A stretch of DNA of 39,917 nt from Deltaproteobacteria bacterium (GCA_023250635.1 JAHFAI010000015.1:1-39917), one strand, 5' to 3'. Shown: positions 18,408 through 27,055, numbered from the stretch's first letter. Notes: generated from the sequence alone by a model not told the origin. Numbers and translations: made by a program.

Positions 18408-18549
18408 AGATATTCCCTTTTTTATGGGGAAGTATTCCAAATAACAAGTAAAGTAGCTCTTAAAGTCTTCGGCCGAGCCCTTGCTGAACTTAAGGAGGCA
18501 ATACGGGTAGTGCGAGGGAATTTCCAGAAGAATTGACTCTGACATAACC

Positions 18550-18579
18550 TTGACAAGTCGCTGCCTTCAAGGCTACGGT
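18550..18579 (+). promoter_or_regulatory. Candidate promoter of map
   Basis: A perfect TTGACA lies at 18550-18555, about 75 bases before the GTG of the methionine aminopeptidase gene. The best -10 at suitable distance, TACGGT (18574-18579), matches the consensus poorly (18-base spacing). The region also holds the start of the divergent operon. Confidence 0.3.
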
Positions 18580-18628
18580 GCGGCACTGCTATGGCAGCTC
18601 AGCCGGTCCTCAGCCCTAAGGAATCAAC

Positions 18629-19402
18629 GTGATTGTTATTAAAACCGACCAGGAAATCGACGCTATGCGCGCCGCTGGTCACCTGGCCTTCGAAATGCTC
18701 GAAGCCCTCGAAACATACATCGTTCCCGGAATCAGCACCCTGGACATCAATGACTTTATTCATGCCATGACCGTACGCCGGGGAGCGAGACCTGCTCCCC
18801 TTGGCTACAAAGGCTTTCCCAAATCCGTCTGCACCTCGGTGAATCAGGTGGTTTGTCACGGCATTCCCAATAAACGCCACCTCCTTAAGGATGGGGATAT
18901 GGTCAATGTGGATGTAACCCCAATTGTTGCCGGCTACCATGGCGATTCCTCCCGCACCTTCCTGGTCGGTAAGGGGGTCAGCCCCACAGCCCGCAAATTG
19001 GTTGACTGCGCCCGCGAATGCCTACGCCTCGGTATTGCTGAGCTCTTTGACGGCTGTCGTATCGGCTCCATCGGTCATGCGATCCAAGATTATGCGGAAG
19101 GCCTGGGCTTTAGCGTAGTACGAGAATTCGTAGGTCATGGCATCGGCAAGACCTTTCATGAAGACCCTGAGATCCCCCACTACGGGCAACGCGATCGCGG
19201 CCTACGGCTGACCAAAGGCATGGTTTTTACGATTGAGCCCATGATCAATGAAGGGGATTGGCGCTGTCGGATTTTGCCCGACAAGTGGACAGCGGTAACT
19301 ATGGATAACAAGTTATCAGCGCAGTTCGAACATACCCTCGCCATTCGTGGTGACGGCCGAATCGAGGTTTTAACCGATCCTAACCAAGGGATACTTCGGT
19401 AA
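18629..19402 (+). CDS. map: Type I methionine aminopeptidase
   Basis: Removes the initiator methionine from nascent proteins in the cytoplasm, using two metal ions. The 257-residue length is typical of bacterial type I enzymes. All five metal ligands are visible: D95 (MVNVDVTP), D106 (GDSSRTF), H170 (VGHGIGKTFHE), E203 (FTIEPM) and E234 (QFEHT), plus the catalytic-site H77 (VCHGIPN). The GTG start at 18629 follows AAGGA at normal spacing. There is no N-terminal SEC-C zinc motif, so it is a plain type Ia-like enzyme. The last 23 bases overlap the 3' end of the convergent NifU-like gene. Confidence 0.97.
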   Translation: MIVIKTDQEIDAMRAAGHLAFEMLEALETYIVPGISTLDINDFIHAMTVRRGARPAPLGYKGFPKSVCTSVNQVVCHGIPNKRHLLKDGDMVNVDVTPIVAGYHGDSSRTFLVGKGVSPTARKLVDCARECLRLGIAELFDGCRIGSIGHAIQDYAEGLGFSVVREFVGHGIGKTFHEDPEIPHYGQRDRGLRLTKGMVFTIEPMINEGDWRCRILPDKWTAVTMDNKLSAQFEHTLAIRGDGRIEVLTDPNQGILR

Positions 19403-19631
19403 TCTCAGGGATTTTTTCTTTGAGAATGGGAACGATGCCGTTGAAGAGGGTAATATGACTTGAGGGACAGCCCGAACACCCGCCGAAAAGTCGTAGGGTA
19501 ACACGATAATCTTCCACCTCGATCAACTCACATGAGCCGCCGTGCATGGCCAAATAAGGATTGATATCCTCGTCAATTACCCGGTTAATGTGCTCGATTA
19601 AAACATCTTGGGTTTGCGTTTCTTGATTCAT
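19380..19631 (-). CDS. NifU C-terminal-domain (Nfu-type) Fe-S scaffold
   Basis: Small cytoplasmic iron-sulfur carrier of the NifU-like/NfuA C-terminal domain family, which holds a [4Fe-4S] cluster through a CxxC motif at a dimer interface and passes it to target proteins. The 83-residue protein shows the expected core: VIDEDINPYLAMHGGSCELIEV, then LRLFGGCSGCPSSHITL with the CxxC, then a C-terminal helix and EITEVSLG. There is no NfuA A-type N-terminal domain, so it is the stand-alone form. The ATG at 19631 (GAGAAG upstream) is preferred over an in-frame start at 19676, because the added residues do not match the family. Its stop lies inside the convergent map gene. Confidence 0.9.
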   Translation of the reverse strand: MNQETQTQDVLIEHINRVIDEDINPYLAMHGGSCELIEVEDYRVTLRLFGGCSGCPSSHITLFNGIVPILKEKIPEITEVSLG

Positions 19632-19699
19632 ACTTATGCTTCTCACCGTTAAGGGTATATGCCCCGATACAGCCATGGCCTCGTCTAAAAGTCAATGGC

Positions 19700-20608
19700 T
19701 TAGTGTAAGGCTAGCAGCTGATCGATTGCCAGAGCCGAAAACACCCCGAGGGCGTAGAGACAAGAGTAACGAAAGTAGGCCATTACCAGCAAATTATTGT
19801 GGGAGAAATAAATTACCCCGGCGTCCCAAATAAATTTTGCGGTGAGCAGACAACTAGCGAGCAGATAAACCCAGCCGGCATTGCTGCAAAAATACAAACC
19901 CACCACACAGGGGAGCAAACAGAGGGAATAGAGAAACATGGCATAACGGGTTTTATCGTCCCCATAGACCACCGGGTACATGGGGATCTTTGCCTTGGCA
20001 TAGTCATTTTTATACTTTAAGGCCAGGGACCAAAAATGCGGGGGCGTCCAAAAGAAAATAATCAGAAACAACAGCCAAGCCGGCAAAGCAATGGTGCCAC
20101 TCACCGCAGCCCAACCGATAAGCGGTCCCACCGCTCCTGCAGCTCCGCCAATCACGATATTCTGGGGAGTGCGTTTTTTGAGCCACAGCGTATAGATCAC
20201 CACATAGAACAAATGCCCGGCCAAAGCGGTAAGGGTAGCCAGTAAATTGGTACCCCAATAGAGCAAGGCGAGGGCGGCGATCAGCAAAAAAGAGCCAAAG
20301 AGCAGGGCAGAATTTTTGTCCACTCGTCCCGCAGGCAGGGAGCGTTTTTTGGTGCGATCCATCTGCAGATCGGTGGATGTTTCAATCAGTTGATTAAAAA
20401 CCGCAGCCGAAGCCGAGGCAAACATGGTGCCAATTACCGCGGCAAAAGCCGTGCTCAGTGCTGGAAAAGCACCTGTGGGCAATAATAAACTCGGAATTAC
20501 CGTGATTATTACTAATAAGGTGATGGTTGGTTTGGTAAGATTGAAATAATCACCAAAATTAGCTGCCGGCGCTTCGGACTGGAGAAGATGTGCTGGAAAT
20601 TTGCTCAT
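19700..20608 (-). CDS. ctaB: Protoheme IX farnesyltransferase (heme O synthase)
   Basis: Integral membrane UbiA-family prenyltransferase that adds a farnesyl group to protoheme IX, giving heme O for terminal oxidases. The 302-residue protein has about nine membrane helices. Both aspartate-containing active-site loops are present: ETSTDLQMDRTKKRSLPAGR, with the DxxMDRTKxRPLxxG pattern, and the second FFWTPPHFWSLALKYKNDYA followed by KAKIPMYPVVYG. The N-terminal DYFNLTKPTITLLV also matches. It starts 6 bases after a tiny membrane-protein gene and may be translationally coupled to it. No oxidase subunit genes are in view, so the partner oxidase is elsewhere. Confidence 0.95.
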   Translation of the reverse strand: MSKFPAHLLQSEAPAANFGDYFNLTKPTITLLVIITVIPSLLLPTGAFPALSTAFAAVIGTMFASASAAVFNQLIETSTDLQMDRTKKRSLPAGRVDKNSALLFGSFLLIAALALLYWGTNLLATLTALAGHLFYVVIYTLWLKKRTPQNIVIGGAAGAVGPLIGWAAVSGTIALPAWLLFLIIFFWTPPHFWSLALKYKNDYAKAKIPMYPVVYGDDKTRYAMFLYSLCLLPCVVGLYFCSNAGWVYLLASCLLTAKFIWDAGVIYFSHNNLLVMAYFRYSCLYALGVFSALAIDQLLALH

Positions 20609-20614
20609 TATGTC

Positions 20615-20764
20615 CTAAGGAAAGCGCGGCGTCCATCCCACCAGAATCGGGAAATAAACGCAGGTAAAAAAAAGCACCGGCATCAGCAGAGCAATCGCAA
20701 TCAGTTGCAACCACCCTCTTCTCTCACGCTGACGGTCTCGTTGTGGTGTAAGCGAACGCTCCAT
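20615..20764 (-). CDS. 49-residue single-span membrane protein preceding ctaB
   Basis: Short gene that is easy to miss because a longer in-frame extension masks it. The ATG at 20764 is preceded by GGGGGTG at SD spacing. The product has a very basic first half (about residues 4-16 carry six Arg, QRDRQRERRG) followed by one hydrophobic helix (LQLIAIALLMPVLFFTCVYF), so it should sit N-in in the inner membrane. Its stop lies 6 bases before the ctaB start. Small one-helix proteins are common in oxidase/heme operons, so an oxidase-assembly role is a reasonable guess. I recognise no family. Confidence 0.6.
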   Translation of the reverse strand: MERSLTPQRDRQRERRGWLQLIAIALLMPVLFFTCVYFPILVGWTPRFP

Positions 20765-20944
20765 TTTCACCCCCAAGTGCCAAATAAAATCAACTCGATA
20801 TATGATAGCAGCAGTGGTAACAATGCGAAAAGTGCGCTCGTCAATAGCTTCGCTGCACCCAGCGGCCAGATCAGGGGGCATTTTATCCAGATCAGTTCGG
20901 GGATGCAAGTAGTTGCTGCCGAGATGAAAAAAAGGAAAGCCGCT

Positions 20945-21682
20945 ATGCTCGTAATCGCTCATCGAGGTGCCAATCAGGAGGCCATCGAAAATAGCATGCC
21001 TGCTATGGAGAAAGCCCTGGCTGGAGGAGCCCAACGCATTGAGCTGGACGTGCAGCTCAGCCGCGAGGGGGAGCCCTATATCTTTCACGATGATTCTTTA
21101 ATGCGCCTCTGCGGCCAGCCTCACCCCTTTAATCAGCTCAGCGCGGCGGAAATATCGAGGATGCGCCTTGCCGACGGCAGCCCCATACCTCACGCCAAAG
21201 AAGTACTGGCGACGATGCTGCCGCGGGTCGAACTTAATCTTGAGATCAAAGGGGGCGACCCTAAAACCGCCGAGGCTATTGCCTGCTTAGTAGCTCGCTC
21301 TGCTCTTGCCTCGCGGGTGGTGTTCTCCTGTTTTTATCCTGAGCCGCTACGCTATCTCCACCTCCACTACCCCAAGCTCACCTGTGCGGCACTGTGGGGC
21401 TACGATACCATCAGCATCAATCCCTGCTATTTTTCTGCACCGCAGTTATTCATGGACCATAGCCACTGTGCCATTATTCATCCTGAAGTCGCCTTGGTTA
21501 CCGCCGCATTTATGGATCAAGCAAAACACCGCAGGTGGTTGGTCTACCCGTGGATATCCCTCACCGATGAACCCCTCGGCCAAGCTCCTCATCTCTGGCA
21601 ACAGTTAAAAAATCTCGGCGTCAACGGCCTCTGCACCAATTGGCCTCGTCAATTTGCCCGTTGGCTCAAGGAGCAGCCATGA
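20945..21682 (+). CDS. Glycerophosphodiester phosphodiesterase
   Basis: GDPD-family TIM-barrel enzyme hydrolysing glycerophosphodiesters to glycerol-3-phosphate and an alcohol. The 245-residue protein begins at the barrel's first strand: MLVIAHRGANQEAIENSM with the catalytic His-Arg and metal-binding Glu. RIELDVQLSREGEPYIFHDD follows, with the Glu-x-Asp pair and second catalytic His, then LNLEIKG and the C-terminal VNGLCTNWP typical of the family. The frame is open back to 20588, but AAAGGA lies 8 bases before the ATG at 20945 and the upstream residues are unlike the family. With no signal peptide it should be the cytoplasmic (UgpQ-like) type. The stop overlaps the next gene's ATG as ATGA, so the two are co-translated. 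Confidence 0.9.
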   Translation: MLVIAHRGANQEAIENSMPAMEKALAGGAQRIELDVQLSREGEPYIFHDDSLMRLCGQPHPFNQLSAAEISRMRLADGSPIPHAKEVLATMLPRVELNLEIKGGDPKTAEAIACLVARSALASRVVFSCFYPEPLRYLHLHYPKLTCAALWGYDTISINPCYFSAPQLFMDHSHCAIIHPEVALVTAAFMDQAKHRRWLVYPWISLTDEPLGQAPHLWQQLKNLGVNGLCTNWPRQFARWLKEQP

Positions 21683-22596
21683 GCACTGCCTTACCTCTCC
21701 ATACCCTTACTAATCTTTGGCGCTTTGACACCATTGCCGGGGTAACTGGGGGTGGAGCTACGCCCCCTCACTTGCGCTTCGCCACCTGCTATGGCGAGCC
21801 CAGCCAGGTAAAAGAATTTTTGATTTTTTTTAATGGACGCAATGAATTTATCGAAAAATACACGAGTCTCCCCGAAGATCTCCAGCTCGGTACTGAGCGA
21901 GGTTTTCTTACCTGGGATCATCGTGGCCAGGGAGCTTCCCAGGGGCAGCGATCCCATATCGATAGTTACGAAACTTTTGCCCGAGATGCCCAACGGATTA
22001 TCGACCATCAGGTCTCTTTTACCACCCCCTACACCATCTTAGCCCACTCCATGGGAGGCTTAATTGCGCTCTATGGCATAATGAAGCAGTACTTCCGCCC
22101 CCAACGTTTAATTATTACCTCACCCCTCCTCGGCGTACCTAACCATCCCTTGCCGCGCTTTCTTTCTCGCCCCCTCGCCAGCCTCTTGAGTTCCGTCGGG
22201 ATGAGCAAAAAATATATTAATAGCGATCGTTATCCACGAGATCCCGTAGCGACAAACCCCCTTACCCACGATTTTGCTAAATATCTAGCGCTGCAGAACG
22301 GCATCCATAGCGGACGCAGCATAACCTTTGGTTGGTTACGAGCAACCTTCGCCGCCTTGGAATTTGTTTTTAGTGAGCAAGCTTTGCAGCAATTCGATGT
22401 TCCCGTTTATATGCTGACTGCAGAACACGAAGAAGTCGTTGATCCCCTCGGCGCAGCAAAATTCTCCAGCCGACTTAAACAAATCAAACCTCAGCAGGTT
22501 ATCTGTGAGCAGCTCAACGGGGCCCTCCATGAGCTCTTGTTCGAAGAAAAGCACCTCTACCAAAAAGCCTTAGAGAAGGTCCGTCACTGGCTGTAA
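21679..22596 (+). CDS. Alpha/beta hydrolase, monoacylglycerol lipase / lysophospholipase L2-like
   Basis: Serine hydrolase of the 'hydrolase_4' (PldB/monoglyceride lipase) group, 305 residues. The nucleophile elbow is LAHSMGG (Ser124). The oxyanion-strand region FFNGRNEFIEKY, TWDHRGQGAS with the family's DHRGxGxS motif, the acid near EHEEVVDPLGA and the catalytic His in ALHELLFEE are all visible. It starts inside the GDPD stop codon (ATGA overlap), so both products are probably made together. This suggests sequential removal of acyl chains and head groups from lysophospholipids or monoglycerides. No signal peptide. It ends 3 bases before the convergent small gene. Confidence 0.88.
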   Translation: MSTALPLHTLTNLWRFDTIAGVTGGGATPPHLRFATCYGEPSQVKEFLIFFNGRNEFIEKYTSLPEDLQLGTERGFLTWDHRGQGASQGQRSHIDSYETFARDAQRIIDHQVSFTTPYTILAHSMGGLIALYGIMKQYFRPQRLIITSPLLGVPNHPLPRFLSRPLASLLSSVGMSKKYINSDRYPRDPVATNPLTHDFAKYLALQNGIHSGRSITFGWLRATFAALEFVFSEQALQQFDVPVYMLTAEHEEVVDPLGAAKFSSRLKQIKPQQVICEQLNGALHELLFEEKHLYQKALEKVRHWL

Positions 22597-22599
22597 GCC

Positions 22600-22962
22600 C
22601 TAATCGTAAATATGAGGAAAACTAAGCTGCTGGCAGGTAACCTGACAAGCAATTGCCACTTGGTCTTTTTCCTTTACCTCCACATCGATATTGTAGAGCT
22701 CCTTGATTCCCTGACCAAAACGCTGATCCGTGATCACGGAGCGCTCAAGCGGCACCTTAGTGCGGCGTTTAAAATCCTCATGGGTATGTTTCAGTTTTAT
22801 CCCCGCAATTTTCCACTCGACAATATTGGCTCCCCAAATTTCTTGTTCATCTCGTGTTACGCGTTTTTGGCTATTATGGCAGTTGGTCCAGCCAACCGCA
22901 GCCATTGCCCCGGAGCTACTCCCCCAGCAGACAACGAGAAAAAAACACCTTATGATCTGCAT
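22600..22962 (-). CDS. Small exported protein of unknown function
   Basis: The 120-residue product has a signal peptide (IIRCFFLVVCWGSSSGAMAAVG, cleavage near AMA/AVG) and a polar mature part of about 100 residues containing four Cys in all: one after cleavage (WTNCHN), CQVTC and one in the leader. A KGKREL-like heparin-type motif is not present. The ending QLSFPHIYD shows no family I recognise. The ATG at 22962 has a G-run SD (complement of 22969-22976). The plus-strand frame over the same DNA has no signal or family features. The mature protein's three Cys could form a disulfide in the periplasm. Confidence 0.55.
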   Translation of the reverse strand: MQIIRCFFLVVCWGSSSGAMAAVGWTNCHNSQKRVTRDEQEIWGANIVEWKIAGIKLKHTHEDFKRRTKVPLERSVITDQRFGQGIKELYNIDVEVKEKDQVAIACQVTCQQLSFPHIYD

Positions 22963-22971
22963 AGATTATCC

Positions 22972-23000
22972 CCCCCATGCTACCCCCACCACCATGGGGG
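22972..23000 (-). promoter_or_regulatory. Inverted repeat covering the SD of the 22600-22962 gene
   Basis: CCCCCATG (22972-22979) and CATGGGGG (22993-23000) are perfect 8-base complements separated by 13 bases. In the minus-strand transcript the second arm is the G-rich SD of the small exported protein, so folding would hide the ribosome site. This is a possible translational control hairpin; no ligand motif is recognised. Confidence 0.4.
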
Positions 23001-23057
23001 CTGCGGAAGAAAATAGCTAGAGGCAATTTTTACCTGGAAAAATTCAGGGGAGGTCCT

Positions 23058-26000
23058 TCAACGAGGTTTTCTGCGCAAATAATAAAACTCCAGTGCGGGA
23101 ATAAGATACAAGGTAAAAATCAGCGAAACCCAAAGGCCACCGCACACCGCAATGCCAAGGGGCTGCAGCACTTTACCACCTTCACCAAAGCCGCAGGCAA
23201 GCGGTAACATCCCCATAATGGTGATCAGCGAAGTCATTAAAATAGGCCGAATCCTAGCCTCAGCCGTCAGGGTAATTGCCGAGGCAGGATCTCGCCCACT
23301 GCGCACCAAGCGCAAAATCATTTCCACCAGCAAAATAGAATTCGCCACCGTAATCCCGTTAAGGAGAATTAAACCTAAAGCTGAATTTAAGCTGAGACTT
23401 GAACCGAATACAAACAGAGAGAGCAGCACCCCCAAAAATCCAAAGGGAATAGCCAGCATCACAATGGCCACATGCACCACGTGATTAAACTGTATAAAAA
23501 GCACCAAGAAAATCAAACCCAGAGAAATAGCTATAGCCATAAGCAGTTCGTTCAAAGCTTTTTCTAATTCCACCCGCGGATTGACCCACTCAAAAGAAAC
23601 TCCAGGTCGTTGCCAGCCTCTGGTAAAATTATCCACCACAGAGTGCAGGCGAGCCATCAGGGTATTTTCCCGTTCCTTTTCTTTTTCGCTGAGCTTGCCC
23701 TCCACATAAAAAACCTGTTCGTCGTTCAAACGTTCGATCCCGGAACCAGAATACAGCAGCTCAGCGGAGGCCAAGGCCTTGATCGGCACAATCACCTCCC
23801 CTACGGGTACGGGCAGAGCAATCAATTCAGCAACCTGCGAGGTTTCGCGATGGGGGTAGGTCAGACTTACCGTTTTAAATCTTCCTCCCAGAGGAATACG
23901 CACCACCTCCATGGAGCGTTGAGCAAGGTTGGCAATATCAGCAAGATCACTGGCCTCAAATCCGAGGCCCTCACGTTTTATTGCGGTCATAAATTCTGGA
24001 TAGGGGCTCAGTAGTAGTTTTTTTTCTTGTCGAATATTTACGTTGGTATACACCGAGTCGACGATTGCTGCTTCCTGGAGCTCAGCCTGGAGAAAATCCA
24101 TGGCTTCCACCGCAGCCTGGGACTTATGGGCATGGACCAGCACCCGCCAATCGGGAGGATCGGGGATGGGCAGCTCGGAAGGATTCCAGGGAAAAATATC
24201 GACTTTTAGATCGAGCCTGCCTTTATAGGCGGACTCTAGCTCGGAAAAAGCCCCTTTATAGTCGCGCTTATTGTTAAGTTGAATGGCCACAAAGGCGCCG
24301 CTGATTGAATTAAAATTAGCAAAGGTAAATTTTATTTTTCCGGGAAGACGCTCTTTTATTTCCCGCTCAAATTTTGCTACTGTTTCTTCAAGTTGGCTCA
24401 GTTGGGTAATCTGTTGGGGGGTGACCAACGCTCCTATTATCTGAGTATCTGGCTTACCGATAATTTCTTGCCGTAACCGCGGAGGAATTAGAATAACTGC
24501 GGCAAATAAAGCTACCACCGTACTCAGCAAGAGGCAGAAAACCGCCACCGGCTTATGAATAAAGGCACTGAGGCTCCGCGCATACAAGCGATACAAGGCA
24601 TTGAGCAAGCGCCCCAGCAGGGGGAGCACATGGCGATCATCAAAAACCACCCCTCGGGAAGCAAGATGTAAGCGTACGGTTGGTACCAAGACCAGAGCGA
24701 TAATCAACGACAAACCGTGGGAGTAAATCACTGCTTTAGCTAAGTCTCCGAGAATTGCATAGGTGAGATCGGAGGTGAAGACCAGGGGGAAAAACACGAG
24801 CAGCGAGGTACAGGTGGCGATAAAAACCGGCATCGCTACTTCGCGCACCGCTTCGCTGATCAAACGCGCAATTTCTGGCGGACTCATCCCCTTTGTTCCA
24901 AGCCGCGAAAGTTTCTTCGTGAGGTGATCGATAACCACAATCGAAGCATCCACATTCATCCCTACGGATAAAGCTAAGCCACCCAAAGAAATGAGATTAA
25001 GTTCCACTCCACTGAGCTTCATCAAGATAAAAGCCAGAAGCAAACTCGTGGGAATTTCAATTAAAGCGGTAAAAGTTCCCGCTATATTGCCAATAAAGAG
25101 AAAGAGAATCAGCACCGCAATCAACGAGCAGAGCCATACTTCTTTCATCACATTATTGGTCGCCGCTTCGATTAACTCTGCGGGATTGATGCTTACCGAA
25201 AACTGTATATCTTTTGGGAGCACCCCCGAAGCTGAGGCTGCTTCCACCGCGGCAAGAATTTTATCACTCATCGCTTTGATGTTCTGCCCCGGGGCCGGCT
25301 GGACATACAAACCCACCGAGGATTGACCATCTATTTTGATCAGTTGCTGTTGCTCCTTGGCCACGGCCTCTTTGATCTCAGAGATTTCCGAAAGGCGGAT
25401 CTGCTGCCCATTACGCCGCTCAAGGGTAATCCCCGCAAGAAAATCCAGAGTAATAGCCTGACTGCCTACTTCCACTTTAATGGAAGAGGAGCCGCTTTGC
25501 ATGGTTCCCACCCCAAAATTTTTTACCGCTTTGCTCACCGCCCAGACCACATCACGGGGGAGAAGCTTAAAAGCCGCCATATCTTGGGGACGCAGCTCGA
25601 TTAAGATTTGCTTGTCGTTAGGATTCCAAATTTGGGGATTTTGTGCTTCACGAATTTTAGCCAACTGTGGCTGCAGAGTTTTCTCGAGGAGGTCAAATAT
25701 TTCCTGAGGGCTTCGCCCCGCACTATGAAAACTCCCAAAGAAAAACCCTGTGCCGCTATTATTTAAGTAGGCGTAGGCACCACGACGGATTTCTTCGGGC
25801 CAGGCGCTGGCTTGATTGCTAAGTACCTGCTGGGCTGCATGCAAGCACTTGCGACCTTCATCACCCCAGTGAAATTCCACGCTCAGGGTTAATTCGTCAG
25901 CCCCATAGTGAGCACGGGTTGATTCAGGAGTGCACTGCCGCTCATGAATCTGACGAATATCGTATTCCAAGGATTTACCATACTGATGGAGGAAGCCCTC

Positions 26001-26159
26001 AGCAGTTAACATCCCATAGGAGACATTGATATTAACCTTAGGCTTGGTGGAACTGGGGTACATTGCGACGGGTAAACTAACATAGCTCCAAATGCCCACC
26101 GCAATCAAAATTGCAAAGGCCCCATAGACCCGCAAAGGGTGCAGCAATAGTTTGTCCAT
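23058..26159 (-). CDS. RND-family efflux transporter (inner-membrane pump)
   Basis: AcrB/MexB-superfamily proton-driven pump, 1033 residues, with the standard layout: TM1 near the N-terminus, a large periplasmic loop (about 35-335), TM2-6, a long soluble linker and TM7, a second large periplasmic loop (about 550-860), TM8-12. TM4 reads GMNVDASIVVIDHL, where AcrB has VDDAIVVVEN: one of the two proton-relay Asp residues is kept. TM10 reads GITVANSILLVEM, where AcrB has Lys940. This puts it in the broader RND set lacking the full Asp-Asp-Lys relay. ATG at 26159 shares a base with the stop of the adaptor gene (TGATG). It is the last gene of a glpD-adaptor-pump operon. Substrate unknown; a TolC partner is not encoded next to it. 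Confidence 0.9.
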   Translation of the reverse strand: MDKLLLHPLRVYGAFAILIAVGIWSYVSLPVAMYPSSTKPKVNINVSYGMLTAEGFLHQYGKSLEYDIRQIHERQCTPESTRAHYGADELTLSVEFHWGDEGRKCLHAAQQVLSNQASAWPEEIRRGAYAYLNNSGTGFFFGSFHSAGRSPQEIFDLLEKTLQPQLAKIREAQNPQIWNPNDKQILIELRPQDMAAFKLLPRDVVWAVSKAVKNFGVGTMQSGSSSIKVEVGSQAITLDFLAGITLERRNGQQIRLSEISEIKEAVAKEQQQLIKIDGQSSVGLYVQPAPGQNIKAMSDKILAAVEAASASGVLPKDIQFSVSINPAELIEAATNNVMKEVWLCSLIAVLILFLFIGNIAGTFTALIEIPTSLLLAFILMKLSGVELNLISLGGLALSVGMNVDASIVVIDHLTKKLSRLGTKGMSPPEIARLISEAVREVAMPVFIATCTSLLVFFPLVFTSDLTYAILGDLAKAVIYSHGLSLIIALVLVPTVRLHLASRGVVFDDRHVLPLLGRLLNALYRLYARSLSAFIHKPVAVFCLLLSTVVALFAAVILIPPRLRQEIIGKPDTQIIGALVTPQQITQLSQLEETVAKFEREIKERLPGKIKFTFANFNSISGAFVAIQLNNKRDYKGAFSELESAYKGRLDLKVDIFPWNPSELPIPDPPDWRVLVHAHKSQAAVEAMDFLQAELQEAAIVDSVYTNVNIRQEKKLLLSPYPEFMTAIKREGLGFEASDLADIANLAQRSMEVVRIPLGGRFKTVSLTYPHRETSQVAELIALPVPVGEVIVPIKALASAELLYSGSGIERLNDEQVFYVEGKLSEKEKERENTLMARLHSVVDNFTRGWQRPGVSFEWVNPRVELEKALNELLMAIAISLGLIFLVLFIQFNHVVHVAIVMLAIPFGFLGVLLSLFVFGSSLSLNSALGLILLNGITVANSILLVEMILRLVRSGRDPASAITLTAEARIRPILMTSLITIMGMLPLACGFGEGGKVLQPLGIAVCGGLWVSLIFTLYLIPALEFYYLRRKPR

Positions 26160-27055
26160 CAGTTCTTTTCACCTTCCTGAAGGGTTACTGCTTCATCTTC
26201 CTTTAAATACTTCGAACGATTGACAACCACTACCTCACCGACTTTTAGGCCACTAAGGATTTCTTTGCGATCTCCCGGCAGGTCTTTACCAACCGTCACA
26301 GAACGTTTTTTTATTTTTCCATTTACCACAATTCTGGTGAGGAAAGACTGCTTTTCGAAGCTCAGGGCCTCTTCGGGAACGGTAATCCCCATCCGTTGAG
26401 CAAGTTTAAATTCCACCGTCCCCATCATCCCGGGGAGCAGCTGTTCGCTGATAGCTTGGCGGTCACTCTCGCTTAGTCTGCGCTGATCCCAGCTCAATTC
26501 ACAGCTCGATGTCCCGGTCTGGGAAGAAACCAGGGGAGAAATCCCGCTGATCAGCACTGCTAACTTCTTGGGATCGAGCACCCGAAAGGAGATCTCGCCA
26601 ATGCTGTCGCTACTAAAAGAACGGAGATCTTTTTGAGGAATTTCACCGAGCAGTGCTAGTTTGTTGCGATTCACCACCTGGAGGAGAGAGTCGCCGGCTT
26701 TTACCCGGCTACCCACCTTGGCTTTAACCGCAGCAATTTGGCCATTGATGGGGCTCTTGACTTGAATCGGCGCATGATAGCTTTCGGCTTTTAGCTGGCG
26801 GATTACCGCAAGTAAATCGCCTTTTTTAACCATGCCACCAAGTTTGATCGGCAGCTCTTCGATCACCCCATCGATATCGGCAAGAATTAGACTTTCTTCC
26901 CTTGCTTGCAGAGAAATGGGTAGGTAGTAAAGATCAAAAATTGATTCTTCTTTGATTTTTACTACCCTGACCGCAGGCTTATCCTCGCTATAGGCTTGAA
27001 AAGAAGTCAAAACAAGCAGAAATACTCCTGCGCACCATCTCCCTATGCTGCTCAT
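26159..27055 (-). CDS. RND periplasmic adaptor protein
   Basis: Membrane-fusion subunit for the RND pump encoded immediately downstream. The 298-residue protein has a signal peptide (WCAGVFLLVLTSFQAYS), a lipoyl half (LADIDGVIEELPIKLGGMVKKGDLLAVI), the second half (VKSPINGQIAAVKAKVGSRVKAGDSLLQV), and a barrel plus C-terminal region ending KKRSVTVGKDLPGDRKEILSGLKVGEVVVV, as usual for the family (segments quoted). The two lipoyl halves are almost adjacent, so the coiled-coil hairpin is very short or missing, unlike MexA/AcrA. Such minimal adaptors are known among RND partners. ATG at 27055 overlaps the glpD stop by four bases (ATGA); its own stop overlaps the pump's start. Confidence 0.85.
   Translation of the reverse strand: MSSIGRWCAGVFLLVLTSFQAYSEDKPAVRVVKIKEESIFDLYYLPISLQAREESLILADIDGVIEELPIKLGGMVKKGDLLAVIRQLKAESYHAPIQVKSPINGQIAAVKAKVGSRVKAGDSLLQVVNRNKLALLGEIPQKDLRSFSSDSIGEISFRVLDPKKLAVLISGISPLVSSQTGTSSCELSWDQRRLSESDRQAISEQLLPGMMGTVEFKLAQRMGITVPEEALSFEKQSFLTRIVVNGKIKKRSVTVGKDLPGDRKEILSGLKVGEVVVVNRSKYLKEDEAVTLQEGEKN

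Noticed and set aside
18408-18545. In-frame extension of the first giant secreted protein to 18545.
   Set aside because: It would put 46 polar residues in front of the signal peptide; the ATG at 18407 has an SD-like site.
20588-20944. A longer N-terminus for the glycerophosphodiesterase.
   Set aside because: The added 119 codons overlap the small ctaB-coupled gene on the other strand, have no family similarity, and a good SD precedes the ATG at 20945.
22612-23016. Plus-strand frame of 134 codons.
   Set aside because: No signal or domain features; the minus-strand frame has a signal peptide and SD.
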